From NCBI GenBank assembly GCA_020741275.1, contig DYZK01000092.1, forward strand, positions 1 through 38,455: a stretch of 38,455 nucleotides of DNA. Direction: 5' to 3'. The translations under genes and the position numbers were made by a program. Positions within the stretch are counted from its first letter, which is position 1. Each line of letters starts with the position of its first letter. Source of the stretch: Corynebacterium urealyticum. GTDB taxonomy: Bacteria; Actinomycetota; Actinomycetes; Mycobacteriales; Mycobacteriaceae. This document shows, piece after piece, positions 8,467 through 17,067 of the stretch. The notes under the pieces were generated by a model. The model searched no databases. It worked only from the letters and a program-made list of their open reading frames with translations, and was not told the origin of the DNA.

Positions 8467-10275
8467 TTGTCGCTCTGGAATAAAATTCGGGCACCCTTCG
8501 CGAAAAACGACACTACTGGCGAGGTCATCGAGGACTCGCACCGCGACGTTGTCATCGTCGGTGGTGGCTCGGCGGGTTCCGTCCTGGCCAACCGCCTGAC
8601 CGAGGACAAGGACACGAAGGTCATGGTGCTGGAGGCCGGGCGCATGGACTCCTTCTGGGACCTGTTCATCCACATGCCTGCCGCATTCGCCTTCCCCATC
8701 GGCAATAAGTTCTACGACTGGGCCTACGAGTCCGAACCAGAGCCGGAGATGAACGGCCGCCGCATCTACCACGCCCGCGGCAAGGTGCTGGGCGGGTCCG
8801 GCTCCGTCAACGGCATGATCTACCAGCGCGGTAACCCGATGGACTACGAGAAGTGGGGCAAGCTGCCGGGCATGGAGAACTGGGATTACGCCCACGTCCT
8901 CCCCTACTTCAACAAGCTAGAGACGGCGCTGGCGGCCGACCCGAACGACCCACGCCGTGGCCACGACGGCCCGCTGAAGCTGACCCGCGGCCCAGCTACC
9001 AGCCCGCTGTTCCAGGCCTTCTTCCGCTCTGTGCAGGAGGCAGGCTACAACCTGACCAACGACGTCAACGGTTACCGCCAGGAGGGCTTCGCTCCCTTCG
9101 ACCGCACCATCTTCCACGGCAAGCGGCACTCCGCAGCGCGCGCTTACCTGCACCCGATCATGGACCGCAAGAACCTGGACATTCGCACCCGGGCGTTCAC
9201 GACCAAGGTTCTCTTCGAGGATGCACCGGCCGACGGGTCCGCTCCGAAGGCCATCGGCGCAGAGTACACCTGGAAGGGCAAGACCCGCCGCGTGTACGCG
9301 GACAAGGTGATCCTGTGCGGCGGTGCCTTCAACACCCCGCAGCTGCTGCAGCTTTCAGGCATCGGCGATAAGGAGCACCTGAGCTCCCTGGGCATCGACG
9401 TGCGCAAGCACCTGCCGGGCGTGGGCCAGAACCTGCAGGACCACCTCGAGGTTTACGTCCAGTACAACTGCACCCAGCCGGTCAGCTCCCAGCCGTACTA
9501 CAAGATGTGGATGCGCCCGATCATCGGGCTGCAGTGGCTGCTGACCCGCCGCGGCCCGGTTGCCAGCTCCCACTTCGAGGCTGGCGGCTTCGCCCGCTCC
9601 AATGAGAACGAGGACTACCCGAACCTCATGTTCCACTTCCTCCCGATGGCTATCCGTTACGACGGCAGCCAGCCGGAGGGCGAGCACGGCTTCCAGTTCC
9701 ACGTCGGCCCGATGTACTCCGATACCTCCGGCCACGTGAAGATCAAGAGCACCGACCCGCACGAGAAGCCGGAAATCCTCTTCAACTACCTGAAGACCGA
9801 GCAGGATCGCCGCGAGTGGGTCGAGGCCATCAAGGTCTCCCGCCAGCTTCTGGACACCGACGCGATGCGCGAGTTCACCGACGGCGAGATCTCCCCGGGC
9901 GCTGCCGTGCAGACCGACGAGGAAATCCTGGAGTGGGTCCGCAACGACGCCGAGACCGCACTGCACCCGTCCTGCACCGCCAAGATGGGCTCCGCCGACG
10001 ATGAGATGGCCGTCGTGGACCCGGAAAGCATGCAGGTCCACGGCGTGGAGGGTCTGTACGTCGTCGACGCATCGGCCATGCCGATCGTCACCAACGGCAA
10101 TATCTACTCCCCAGTCCTGATGCTGGCGGAGAAGGCTGCTGACCTGATCCGCGGCCGCAAGCCGGAGGCGCCGATCTCCGTGCCGTTCTACCAGGCGAAA
10201 AAGGACATGCCACTCTACGCTGAGGGCGAGCAGGTCCGCGACCACACGAAGGCCATCGACGGCGCGGACTGGTAA
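8467..10275 (+). CDS. betA: Choline dehydrogenase, GMC-family FAD oxidoreductase
   Basis: A 602-residue GMC flavoenzyme that oxidises choline to betaine aldehyde, probably at the membrane. Starting at the TTG after AGGTGAGG, about 24 residues precede the FAD dinucleotide-binding motif [15 protein letters not shown] signature 1 ([14 protein letters not shown]) and signature 2 ([16 protein letters not shown]) are both intact. Near the C-terminus the catalytic His lies in HPSCTAKMG, and the second active-site position is the Asn of TNGNIYSPV, which aligns with the catalytic Asn of choline oxidase. E. coli BetA is 556 residues; the extra length here is mainly N-terminal. It diverges from the betT-betB operon, completing the choline-to-betaine route. 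A frame extending up to 8308 exists but looks non-coding. Confidence 0.94.
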   Translation: MSLWNKIRAPFAKNDTTGEVIEDSHRDVVIVGGGSAGSVLANRLTEDKDTKVMVLEAGRMDSFWDLFIHMPAAFAFPIGNKFYDWAYESEPEPEMNGRRIYHARGKVLGGSGSVNGMIYQRGNPMDYEKWGKLPGMENWDYAHVLPYFNKLETALAADPNDPRRGHDGPLKLTRGPATSPLFQAFFRSVQEAGYNLTNDVNGYRQEGFAPFDRTIFHGKRHSAARAYLHPIMDRKNLDIRTRAFTTKVLFEDAPADGSAPKAIGAEYTWKGKTRRVYADKVILCGGAFNTPQLLQLSGIGDKEHLSSLGIDVRKHLPGVGQNLQDHLEVYVQYNCTQPVSSQPYYKMWMRPIIGLQWLLTRRGPVASSHFEAGGFARSNENEDYPNLMFHFLPMAIRYDGSQPEGEHGFQFHVGPMYSDTSGHVKIKSTDPHEKPEILFNYLKTEQDRREWVEAIKVSRQLLDTDAMREFTDGEISPGAAVQTDEEILEWVRNDAETALHPSCTAKMGSADDEMAVVDPESMQVHGVEGLYVVDASAMPIVTNGNIYSPVLMLAEKAADLIRGRKPEAPISVPFYQAKKDMPLYAEGEQVRDHTKAIDGADW

Positions 10276-10282
10276 TCCCCAC

Positions 10283-10312
10283 CACCGGGCGCGGCCAAGG
10301 GCCCGCCCGGTG
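10283..10312. terminator. Hairpin between convergent betA and trmD
   Basis: CACCGGGCG (10283-10291) pairs perfectly with CGCCCGGTG (10304-10312): a 9-bp GC stem around a 12-nt loop that can itself pair through GGCC/GGCC. It lies in the 57-bp gap between the betA stop and the trmD stop, so it could end transcription from both sides. There is no U-tract on either strand, so termination is inferred from position and stability. Confidence 0.55.
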
Positions 10313-10332
10313 CCCCCGCGGTTGACAGCCGC

Positions 10333-11214
10333 TTAGGCTTCGCGGTGAGCGTCGAGCACTTGCTCGTCCGCCGCGCTCAGCCCACCCGCCGCTCGGAGCT
10401 TCTCAATGAGCTCCGGGCGGCGTTGTTGTGTCCGCAGCAAGGCCTGCTCGCGGCGCCAGCGGTCGACGAGGCCGTGGTTGCCGCTGAAGAGGACCTCCGG
10501 GACGTCCAGCCCCCGCCACTGCCGTGGCTTGGTATAACTCGGGCCTTCGAGCAGCCCGTCCTGGAAACTGTCCTCCTCGTGACTAGCCTGGTTGCCCAGC
10601 ACACCGGGAATCAGCCGGACGACGGCCTCCGCCATGACGAGGACGGCAACCTCCCCGCCGATGAGCACATAGTCACCGATGCTGACCTCCTCGACGCGGT
10701 AGTTGCGGGCGGCGTCATCAACCACTCGCTGGTCGATGCCCTCGTAGCGACCGCACGCGAAGACGAGGTGCTCTTCCTTGGACCACCGAGCGGCCATCTC
10801 CTGCGTGAAGGGTGTACCCGCGGGCGTAGGAACGATGACCACCGGCCCACGTGACTGGGCCTCGCCGACGGCGTCGCCATCGTGTTCCGCTTCTCCCCCG
10901 CCCGACGGAGCAGGACCGTCGAGAGGTGCGAGCTTCTTGTGAGCTAGGGAGGTCGCGAGGTCGCGAGCGGTGGCAGCGGGACCGGTACCCGCGATGACGT
11001 CGTCGAGGGCGGGCCCCCATACGCTGGGCTTCATCACCATGCCGGGACCACCGCCATAGGGGGTGTCGTCGACAGACTTGTGCCGATCGGTGGCCCACTG
11101 CCGCAGGTCGTGAACACCAACCTGGAGACGGCCGGACTCGATGGCCTTACCCAGCAGCGCGTGGCGCAGAGGGTCGAGATACTCAGGGAAGATAGTCACA
11201 ACGTCGAGTCTCAT
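10333..11214 (-). CDS. trmD: tRNA (guanine-N1-)-methyltransferase TrmD
   Basis: A 293-residue SPOUT methyltransferase that makes m1G37 next to the anticodon of tRNAs and so prevents frameshifting. The N-terminus [15 protein letters not shown] is typical. The knot region carries [13 protein letters not shown] (152-164) and [17 protein letters not shown] (175-191), and the catalytic Asp is D215 in [13 protein letters not shown]. The protein is about 40 residues longer than E. coli TrmD (255). Much of the excess is a low-complexity Ala/Gly/Glu insertion at about 78-123, just before the knot. Its ATG overlaps the rimM stop by 4 nt (ATGA), so translation is coupled. It is the last gene of the rpsP-gdhA-rimM-trmD run. 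Confidence 0.97.
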   Translation of the reverse strand: MRLDVVTIFPEYLDPLRHALLGKAIESGRLQVGVHDLRQWATDRHKSVDDTPYGGGPGMVMKPSVWGPALDDVIAGTGPAATARDLATSLAHKKLAPLDGPAPSGGGEAEHDGDAVGEAQSRGPVVIVPTPAGTPFTQEMAARWSKEEHLVFACGRYEGIDQRVVDDAARNYRVEEVSIGDYVLIGGEVAVLVMAEAVVRLIPGVLGNQASHEEDSFQDGLLEGPSYTKPRQWRGLDVPEVLFSGNHGLVDRWRREQALLRTQQRRPELIEKLRAAGGLSAADEQVLDAHREA

Positions 11215-11795
11215 GCCAGCTCCAGCAACCCTTCCGGTGGGGTAACGACGAGGGCCTCGTTGTCGAGGTCCACGATGGGCACGATCGCGAGTTTGAACGG
11301 GATGAGGATTGTGGAGCCCGCGGTGGGCAGGTCCGCATCTGCGCCCACGGCGACCTTGAGGGTCGCTCCAGCCGGGCCGTGACTGACCCCGGTGACCTCA
11401 CCAATGTCCACCGGCTCGGGCTGCTCCCCCTCGTAGGCGCGGCGATTGGCGGTATCGGCGTCCACGGACCCGACGTTGAGCACCCGCAGGCCGATGAGCT
11501 CGTGATCGTAGTAGCCGTCGTCGGAGTCATCCTGCAGCGGCGCGGCCATGAACCGTGCCCCGCGCAGGGACTCGGCCTCGTCGCGGTCCCGAATCTCCTC
11601 AAAAGTGACGAGAAGACGGTTCTGGTGGCGGCGCATCCCCGCGACCGTGAGCTGGCGTTCTTTACCCGTTTGAACTGCGCGAAGCGCCTCGCCGATGGCG
11701 AAGCGCTCCTCCACGTGGTCGGTCGACGGATCCACCACGACCTCCCCCTTCACGCCGTGGGGCTTGATGACTCGACCAATCTGCAAATCTGGCAT
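11211..11795 (-). CDS. rimM: 16S rRNA processing protein RimM
   Basis: A 194-residue 30S assembly factor that binds S19 and helps mature the 16S rRNA head domain. The N-terminal RimM domain begins [19 protein letters not shown], the standard start of the family. The C-terminal PRC-barrel runs from about residue 95 and includes [11 protein letters not shown] and the end segment PEGLLELA. A short acidic Glu/Pro-containing loop lies within the PRC part (about 122-130). The gene starts 8 nt after the gdhA stop and overlaps trmD by 4 nt, so the three are almost certainly one transcript. In mycobacteria a small KH-domain gene lies between rpsP and rimM; here that place is taken by gdhA. Confidence 0.96.
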   Translation of the reverse strand: MPDLQIGRVIKPHGVKGEVVVDPSTDHVEERFAIGEALRAVQTGKERQLTVAGMRRHQNRLLVTFEEIRDRDEAESLRGARFMAAPLQDDSDDGYYDHELIGLRVLNVGSVDADTANRRAYEGEQPEPVDIGEVTGVSHGPAGATLKVAVGADADLPTAGSTILIPFKLAIVPIVDLDNEALVVTPPEGLLELA

Positions 11796-11803
11796 GCAGG
11801 CTA

Positions 11804-13174
<1,371 letters not shown>

Positions 13175-13211
13175 TCACGTGGTGTACATCATATTCCACT
13201 GCGTGGTCAGC

Positions 13212-13227
13212 CCGACCACTGGGTCGG
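13212..13227. promoter_or_regulatory. Palindrome CCGACC-ACTG-GGTCGG in the gdhA leader
   Basis: Perfect 6-bp arms around 4 nt, about 65 nt upstream of the gdhA GTG. It overlaps a second possible stem (13203-13219), so only one of the two can form in RNA at a time. It could be an operator or part of an attenuator-like switch. The same arms with a 2-nt spacer occur at 14105-14118. Confidence 0.35.
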
Positions 13228-13370
13228 AGCTAGACTGCGCTGGTCACGATGCACCCGACCCCACAAGAACTTGTTGAACAATAATTATTTAATTGCCCAA
13301 GGTTTTGTGAGATCTTGATTACACCACTAGGAAGGCCGTTTTCGTCAATCGGAGCGCGGCAGCACCCCGC

Positions 13371-13400
13371 TGGGGGCACCCCTCACCCCGGGTGCCCCCA
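13371..13400. terminator. Perfect 11-bp GC hairpin between rpsP and gdhA
   Basis: TGGGGGCACCC (13371-13381) pairs with GGGTGCCCCCA (13390-13400) around an 8-nt loop. It lies about 25 nt beyond the rpsP terminator in the direction of transcription. It has no U-tract, so it may be a back-up terminator, an mRNA-stabilising element or a roadblock rather than a classical terminator. Confidence 0.45.
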
Positions 13401-13425
13401 CTGACCCCCATTCAGATAAAGAACA

Positions 13426-13463
13426 ACGGGGAGCCACCGCGCTTGTGCGCAGCAGCTCCCCGT
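13426..13463 (-). terminator. Rho-independent terminator of rpsP
   Basis: On the minus strand ACGGGGAGC pairs with GCTCCCCGT (9 bp), and a nested GCGC/GCGC stem sits inside the loop. The T-rich run TTGTTCTTTATC (13414-13425) follows. It begins about 33 nt after the rpsP stop. This suggests gdhA-rimM-trmD is at least partly uncoupled from rpsP. Confidence 0.75.
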
Positions 13464-13496
13464 CGGAAGTAAATCACACCCCAAAGGGGGCCATAA

Positions 13497-14006
13497 TTAC
13501 TCGGCGGAAGCCTCCTCGGACTCCTCTGCAGCCTCAGCCTCAGCCTTCTCAGCAGCCTCAGCCTCTGCCTTCTCGGCGGCCTCTGCCTCAGCAGCAGCCT
13601 TAGCCTCGGCCTCTTCCTTCGCCTTGCGACGCTTCTCGGTGATGGCCTCAGCGGTCGGACCCTCGGCAGCCTCAGCCAGCGCCTCGTTGAAGATATCCAG
13701 CTTGGACTTCTTCTCCGGCTGCGGCTTCACGGTGTTCTCGCCACCCTCGAGGCCCTTAGCCTTCTGCCAGTCACCGGTCAGCTTCAGCAGCGCCAGTGCG
13801 GTGTCGGTCGGCTGAGCGCCAACGCCGATCCAGTACTGAGCACGCTCGGAGTTAATGTCGATGATGGAAGGCTGGTTCGCCGGCTGGTAGATACCCAGGT
13901 TCTCGATGACGGCACCGCCGCGGCGGGCACGAGCGTCCTGGACGACCACGCGGTACTGCGGGGTGCGGATCTTACCAACGCGCTGAAGCTTGATCTTGAC
14001 AGCCAT
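13497..14006 (-). CDS. rpsP: 30S ribosomal protein bS16 with long Ala/Glu-rich tail
   Basis: A 169-residue S16 protein of the small ribosomal subunit. The start is the ATG at 14004-14006 ([22 protein letters not shown]), 7 nt after AAGGAG; the in-frame extension upstream is not S16-like. The conserved core ends at about residue 85. Beyond it is a charged tail of about 80 residues with near-perfect 8-residue repeats of the type EKAEAEAA, likely helical. Bacterial S16 is usually 80-90 residues, so the protein is nearly double size; long tails of this kind are known in actinobacterial S16. A strong terminator follows the stop. Confidence 0.96.
   Translation of the reverse strand: MAVKIKLQRVGKIRTPQYRVVVQDARARRGGAVIENLGIYQPANQPSIIDINSERAQYWIGVGAQPTDTALALLKLTGDWQKAKGLEGGENTVKPQPEKKSKLDIFNEALAEAAEGPTAEAITEKRRKAKEEAEAKAAAEAEAAEKAEAEAAEKAEAEAAEESEEASAE
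13500..13600. repeat. Tandem repeats coding the S16 tail
   Basis: In-frame, imperfect units of about 24 bp (runs of gcctcagcc/ttctc on the plus strand) encode repeated [12 protein letters not shown] octapeptides at the end of rpsP. Such runs can change copy number by slippage without breaking the frame. Confidence 0.6.
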
Positions 14007-14242
14007 GATGTGGCTCCTTTTCTGGTCACTGGGCAGTTCTTGTCGCTTCCCCTTGATGGGAAACCGGTTCAACCCTTGATGTTTATCCTGCGGGTGACTA
14101 CCGGCCGACCGTGGTCGGGATCGGTATACCGCAGGGCGTTCGCATGGCATGGCCACAGCACAACCGCCGTAGCCACAACCTGAACCATAGTAGCCATCTG
14201 CGCCGGGAAACCCAAACCCGGCCCCGCCCCTCGGCTACAGCG
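14007..14242 (-). promoter_or_regulatory. rpsP upstream region
   Basis: This 236-bp gap between the YkvI-type gene and rpsP should hold the rpsP promoter. A TATACC box (minus strand, near 14126-14131) is a possible -10 without a clear -35. The perfect palindrome CCGACC-GT-GGTCGG lies at 14105-14118, about 100 nt before the rpsP start; it could be a leader structure, or the end signal of the preceding gene. I see no gene here. Confidence 0.4.
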
Positions 14243-15379
14243 CTATTGCGCATCACCGGCGGGCTCGTTTTCCCTGCCGGCCCGCCACAGGTCCACCAGG
14301 CGCAACCGACGGTCAGCTTCCTGGGCGATCTGCTTATAACGCCGGACCCAGGCAAAGGTCATCACCGCGATGAGCAGGAGACCCATGTACCCCAGCAGTG
14401 GGTAAATCCAACCGATCAGGTTTTTGAAGCCCGCGAAGGAGAGCACGAAGCCCACCGCCACTGTTCCCACGTAGTAACGATAGAAATGCTCCGGTCGGGA
14501 GGCGCTCAATCGGCGGGCCAGCGCATAAAACATTCCGAGCGCGGTATTGAAAATCATCGCGTAGATGACGACCGCCATAATGTGCCCCAGCACCGGGTGA
14601 ATATGCACGATGAGGCTCAGCATCGGCAGGTCGTCGTGCCCCACCTCACGGACTGCGAGGAACAGCGTGATGGTGCTGATAGCCATCATCAGAGAAAGGA
14701 TCACACCACCCAAGAACCCACCTCGTCCCGCGAGCCTGGGGTTAAACATCTGCCCGCCGATGACGACCGCCATGGACACCGCGACCATCAGGTTGAAGCC
14801 CACGTAGTTCACCGCAGCAATAGACCAGTGTGGCAGCGGAGAACCGATGGCCAGCGCCTCAGCGTCCAGCTCCGCGAGCGGCGGGTGGTCGACGAAAAAA
14901 ATCACGTACAGGCTGGCCAGGCCGATGAAACCGAAGATGAAGGGCGTTGCCGCACCGATCATCGTGGTCACCCGGTCGACGTCCAACCGGCCTGCGCCGA
15001 GGATCAGCAGCACCATGACGACCCCGCCTATCCAGGTCTCCAGTCCCCATTGCTGGTTCAAGTTGGACCCGGCGCCCGCGAACATGATGAAGCCGGTGGC
15101 AAACAGGGTCAGGCTCACTCCGATATCGAGCACCCTCGCCAGCACCGGGCGGGAGACTCGGTCGAAGACCTCACCGTGCTCCTTGGCTTGGAAGTAGGAG
15201 GCCAGCTGCAGGATGATCAGTGCCATCGAGCACACCACCAGGGCGGAAAGTCCCACGCCCCACAGGCCGTCGAGACCGAAACCCACGAAGTACTGCATGA
15301 CCTCCTGGCCGGAGGCGAATCCGGCGCCCACGATCACACCGACGAAGGCGAAGGCGATCTTTAACGTTTCACGAATCAC
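14243..15379 (-). CDS. YkvI-type multi-pass membrane protein (APC superfamily-like)
   Basis: A 378-residue integral membrane protein with about ten hydrophobic helices. The start ETLKIAFAFVGVIVGAGF followed by ASGQEVMQYF is the hallmark of the YkvI family, whose unwound first helix (VGAGFASGQE) resembles that of amino-acid/cation symporters. Substrate unknown. The last 30 residues are charged and cytosolic. I place the start at GTG 15377-15379. It has no Shine-Dalgarno site, but TATGAT (15386-15391) lies 6 nt upstream, exactly where a -10 box of a leaderless message should be. A frame running further upstream to 15526 would overlap selO and has no membrane-protein character. It diverges from selO with about 31 bp between starts. 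Confidence 0.85.
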   Translation of the reverse strand: MIRETLKIAFAFVGVIVGAGFASGQEVMQYFVGFGLDGLWGVGLSALVVCSMALIILQLASYFQAKEHGEVFDRVSRPVLARVLDIGVSLTLFATGFIMFAGAGSNLNQQWGLETWIGGVVMVLLILGAGRLDVDRVTTMIGAATPFIFGFIGLASLYVIFFVDHPPLAELDAEALAIGSPLPHWSIAAVNYVGFNLMVAVSMAVVIGGQMFNPRLAGRGGFLGGVILSLMMAISTITLFLAVREVGHDDLPMLSLIVHIHPVLGHIMAVVIYAMIFNTALGMFYALARRLSASRPEHFYRYYVGTVAVGFVLSFAGFKNLIGWIYPLLGYMGLLLIAVMTFAWVRRYKQIAQEADRRLRLVDLWRAGRENEPAGDAQ

Positions 15380-15385
15380 CCGGCC

Positions 15386-15391
15386 ATCATA
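15386..15391 (-). promoter_or_regulatory. Candidate -10 box for a leaderless YkvI-type mRNA
   Basis: TATGAT on the minus strand, then the 6-nt discriminator GGCCGG, then the GTG start. The -35 region (ACATAG or close) is weak. Leaderless messages are common in corynebacteria, which makes this arrangement credible. Confidence 0.5.
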
Positions 15392-15397
15392 AGCCGA

Positions 15398-15403
15398 TAC
15401 CGT
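15398..15403 (+). promoter_or_regulatory. Candidate -10 box for a leaderless selO mRNA
   Basis: TACCGT fits the loose TANNNT pattern of corynebacterial -10 elements and lies 7 nt before the ATG at 15411. There is no ribosome site before either possible selO start. It overlaps the promoter region of the divergent YkvI-type gene. Confidence 0.35.
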
Positions 15404-15410
15404 GGTCACT

Positions 15411-17003
15411 ATGTGTTTCCGAAACTCCAGCCAGCCCGAGTCGTTCAGCTCGCAGCGTCCCCACAAGAACGCCGCGGATCCGCCGACGCTCGAATACAAC
15501 TTCGCCCACCAGCTTCCGAAACTCACCGCGCCCTACGAGCCCGCCACCCCACTGCCTGAGGCAGGGCTTCTGGTGTTGAATGAGCCCCTGGCCGCCGAAC
15601 TGGGTCTGGACATTGCCTGGCTCCGCTCCCCCGCTGGCGTGCAGTTTCTGCTCGGTCGCGGAACTGATTCCGACGCACATCCGGTCGCCCAGTTCTACGC
15701 CGGCCACCAGTTCGGCAGCTTCAACGCACTGATGGGCGACGGGCGCGCCGTCCTGCTGGGTGAGCGGCGCAGCCCCGACACCGACGAGCTGCTGGACCTG
15801 CACGTCAAGGGTGTAGGCACCACTGCGTACTCGCGCCCCGGCTCCGACGGCAAGGCCCCACTGTCGGCAGCGTTGCGTGAGTTCCTGCTCAGTGAGTTTA
15901 TGTATGCCGCGGGTGTCCCGACTGCCCGGAGCCTGGCGGTGCTCACCACCGGCGAACAGGTTCGTCGCCACCGCACCGAACCAGCAGCCGCCGTCGTCCG
16001 AGTCGCCACCAGCCACCTCAGGGTCGGGACCTTTCAGGCAGCGCGTATGCGGGACCCGGAGAGCACCTCGGGCTTATTGGGGCGGGTGGCGGACATGGCA
16101 ATCCAACGCCACTTCCCTGAGCTCGCCGAGCTTTCGGCGCCAGAGCGCTACCTGGAGCTGTACCGTCATGTCTCAGCAGCGCAGGCCCGGCTGATCGCGC
16201 AGTGGACGCGGCTCGGATTCGTCCACGGGGTGATGAACACGGATAACACCACCATCGGCGGCTTCACGCTGGACTACGGCCCGGCGGCCTTCGTGGATCA
16301 CTTCGACCCGCAGGCGGTGTTCAGCTCGATCGACACCCACGGCCGCTACGCCTTCGGCAACCAGCCCGCCATCGGCGGCTGGAACCTAGCGCGTCTGGCC
16401 GAGGCGATGCTGCCTCTATTGGCCCCGGCGTCGGGCGCGGACTCGGCCGAAGCGAATCGCAGCGCGGTGGCCAAAGCGCAAGAGGTGCTGGATGAGTATT
16501 CGGCGAGCTACACCCGCGCTCTGGATGCGGAGTTCGCCGATGCGCTCGGTCTCGACGCGCAGCAGCCTTCCCACCAGCACGTGCTAAGCGAGTTCCAGGT
16601 GCTGGCCGAGGAGCATCAGCTCGATGTGGCGCAGGTCCTGCGCCAACTCACGGACACCGAGGCCAACCCAGCGGGGATCAGTCGCCAAGCCTGGCACGAC
16701 ACGTGGTCAGCCAACGGTGGGCTTGGCGACAATAGCGCCGCGCTGCGCGATCTCGCGCGCTGGTGTGAGCAGTGGGCCAACGCTAACCCCGATAGAAAGC
16801 TCTTGTCCCGCACCAACCCGGTGTATTACCCCCGCAATGCTCACGTCGAGGAGGCGCTGGCAGCGGCGCTCGGCGGCGACTACTCCCCCGTCGAGCAGCT
16901 GTGGGAGGCCTTGCGTGCCCCCTTCACACGTCGCGCGGGCCTCGAACACTGGGAGAAGCCCACCCCCTCTCCAACAGGCTTCCGCACCGTGTGCGGCACC
17001 TAG
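15411..17003 (+). CDS. selO: SelO-type protein AMPylase (YdiU/UPF0061 pseudokinase)
   Basis: A 530-residue member of the SelO family, which transfers AMP from ATP to Ser/Thr/Tyr of target proteins and is linked to oxidative-stress responses. Counted from the ATG at 15411, the expected residues are present: Lys133 in HVKGVGTTAYSR, Glu157 in ALREFLLSE, and the metal-binding Asp278-Asn279 in HGVMNTDN with DYG at 288-290. One residue is inserted in the loop after Lys133 relative to E. coli. The C-terminus ends TGFRTVCGT with a TAG stop, so there is no selenocysteine codon. GTG at 15402 is an alternative start; neither start has a ribosome site. It converges on ffh with a hairpin in between. Confidence 0.94.
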   Translation: MCFRNSSQPESFSSQRPHKNAADPPTLEYNFAHQLPKLTAPYEPATPLPEAGLLVLNEPLAAELGLDIAWLRSPAGVQFLLGRGTDSDAHPVAQFYAGHQFGSFNALMGDGRAVLLGERRSPDTDELLDLHVKGVGTTAYSRPGSDGKAPLSAALREFLLSEFMYAAGVPTARSLAVLTTGEQVRRHRTEPAAAVVRVATSHLRVGTFQAARMRDPESTSGLLGRVADMAIQRHFPELAELSAPERYLELYRHVSAAQARLIAQWTRLGFVHGVMNTDNTTIGGFTLDYGPAAFVDHFDPQAVFSSIDTHGRYAFGNQPAIGGWNLARLAEAMLPLLAPASGADSAEANRSAVAKAQEVLDEYSASYTRALDAEFADALGLDAQQPSHQHVLSEFQVLAEEHQLDVAQVLRQLTDTEANPAGISRQAWHDTWSANGGLGDNSAALRDLARWCEQWANANPDRKLLSRTNPVYYPRNAHVEEALAAALGGDYSPVEQLWEALRAPFTRRAGLEHWEKPTPSPTGFRTVCGT

Positions 17004-17027
17004 CCGCCAGTCGCAAACGCTGGCGGC
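17003..17027. terminator. Hairpin between convergent selO and ffh
   Basis: GCCGCCAG (17003-17010) pairs with CTGGCGGC (17020-17027) around a 9-nt loop, immediately after the selO stop. A second possible stem, CTCCACC/GGTGGAG (17029-17035/17060-17066), lies just before the ffh stop at 17068. Neither has a U-tract; a shared termination role is inferred from the convergent arrangement. Confidence 0.5.
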
Positions 17028-17067
17028 GCTCCACCGCCGCAAAGTGGTGACGCGAAGAAGGTGGAGG

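Noticed and set aside
16980..17003. Possible selenocysteine at the SelO C-terminus
   Set aside because: The gene ends with a TAG stop after CGT residues; there is no in-frame TGA or SECIS-like need. Bacterial SelO proteins normally lack selenocysteine.
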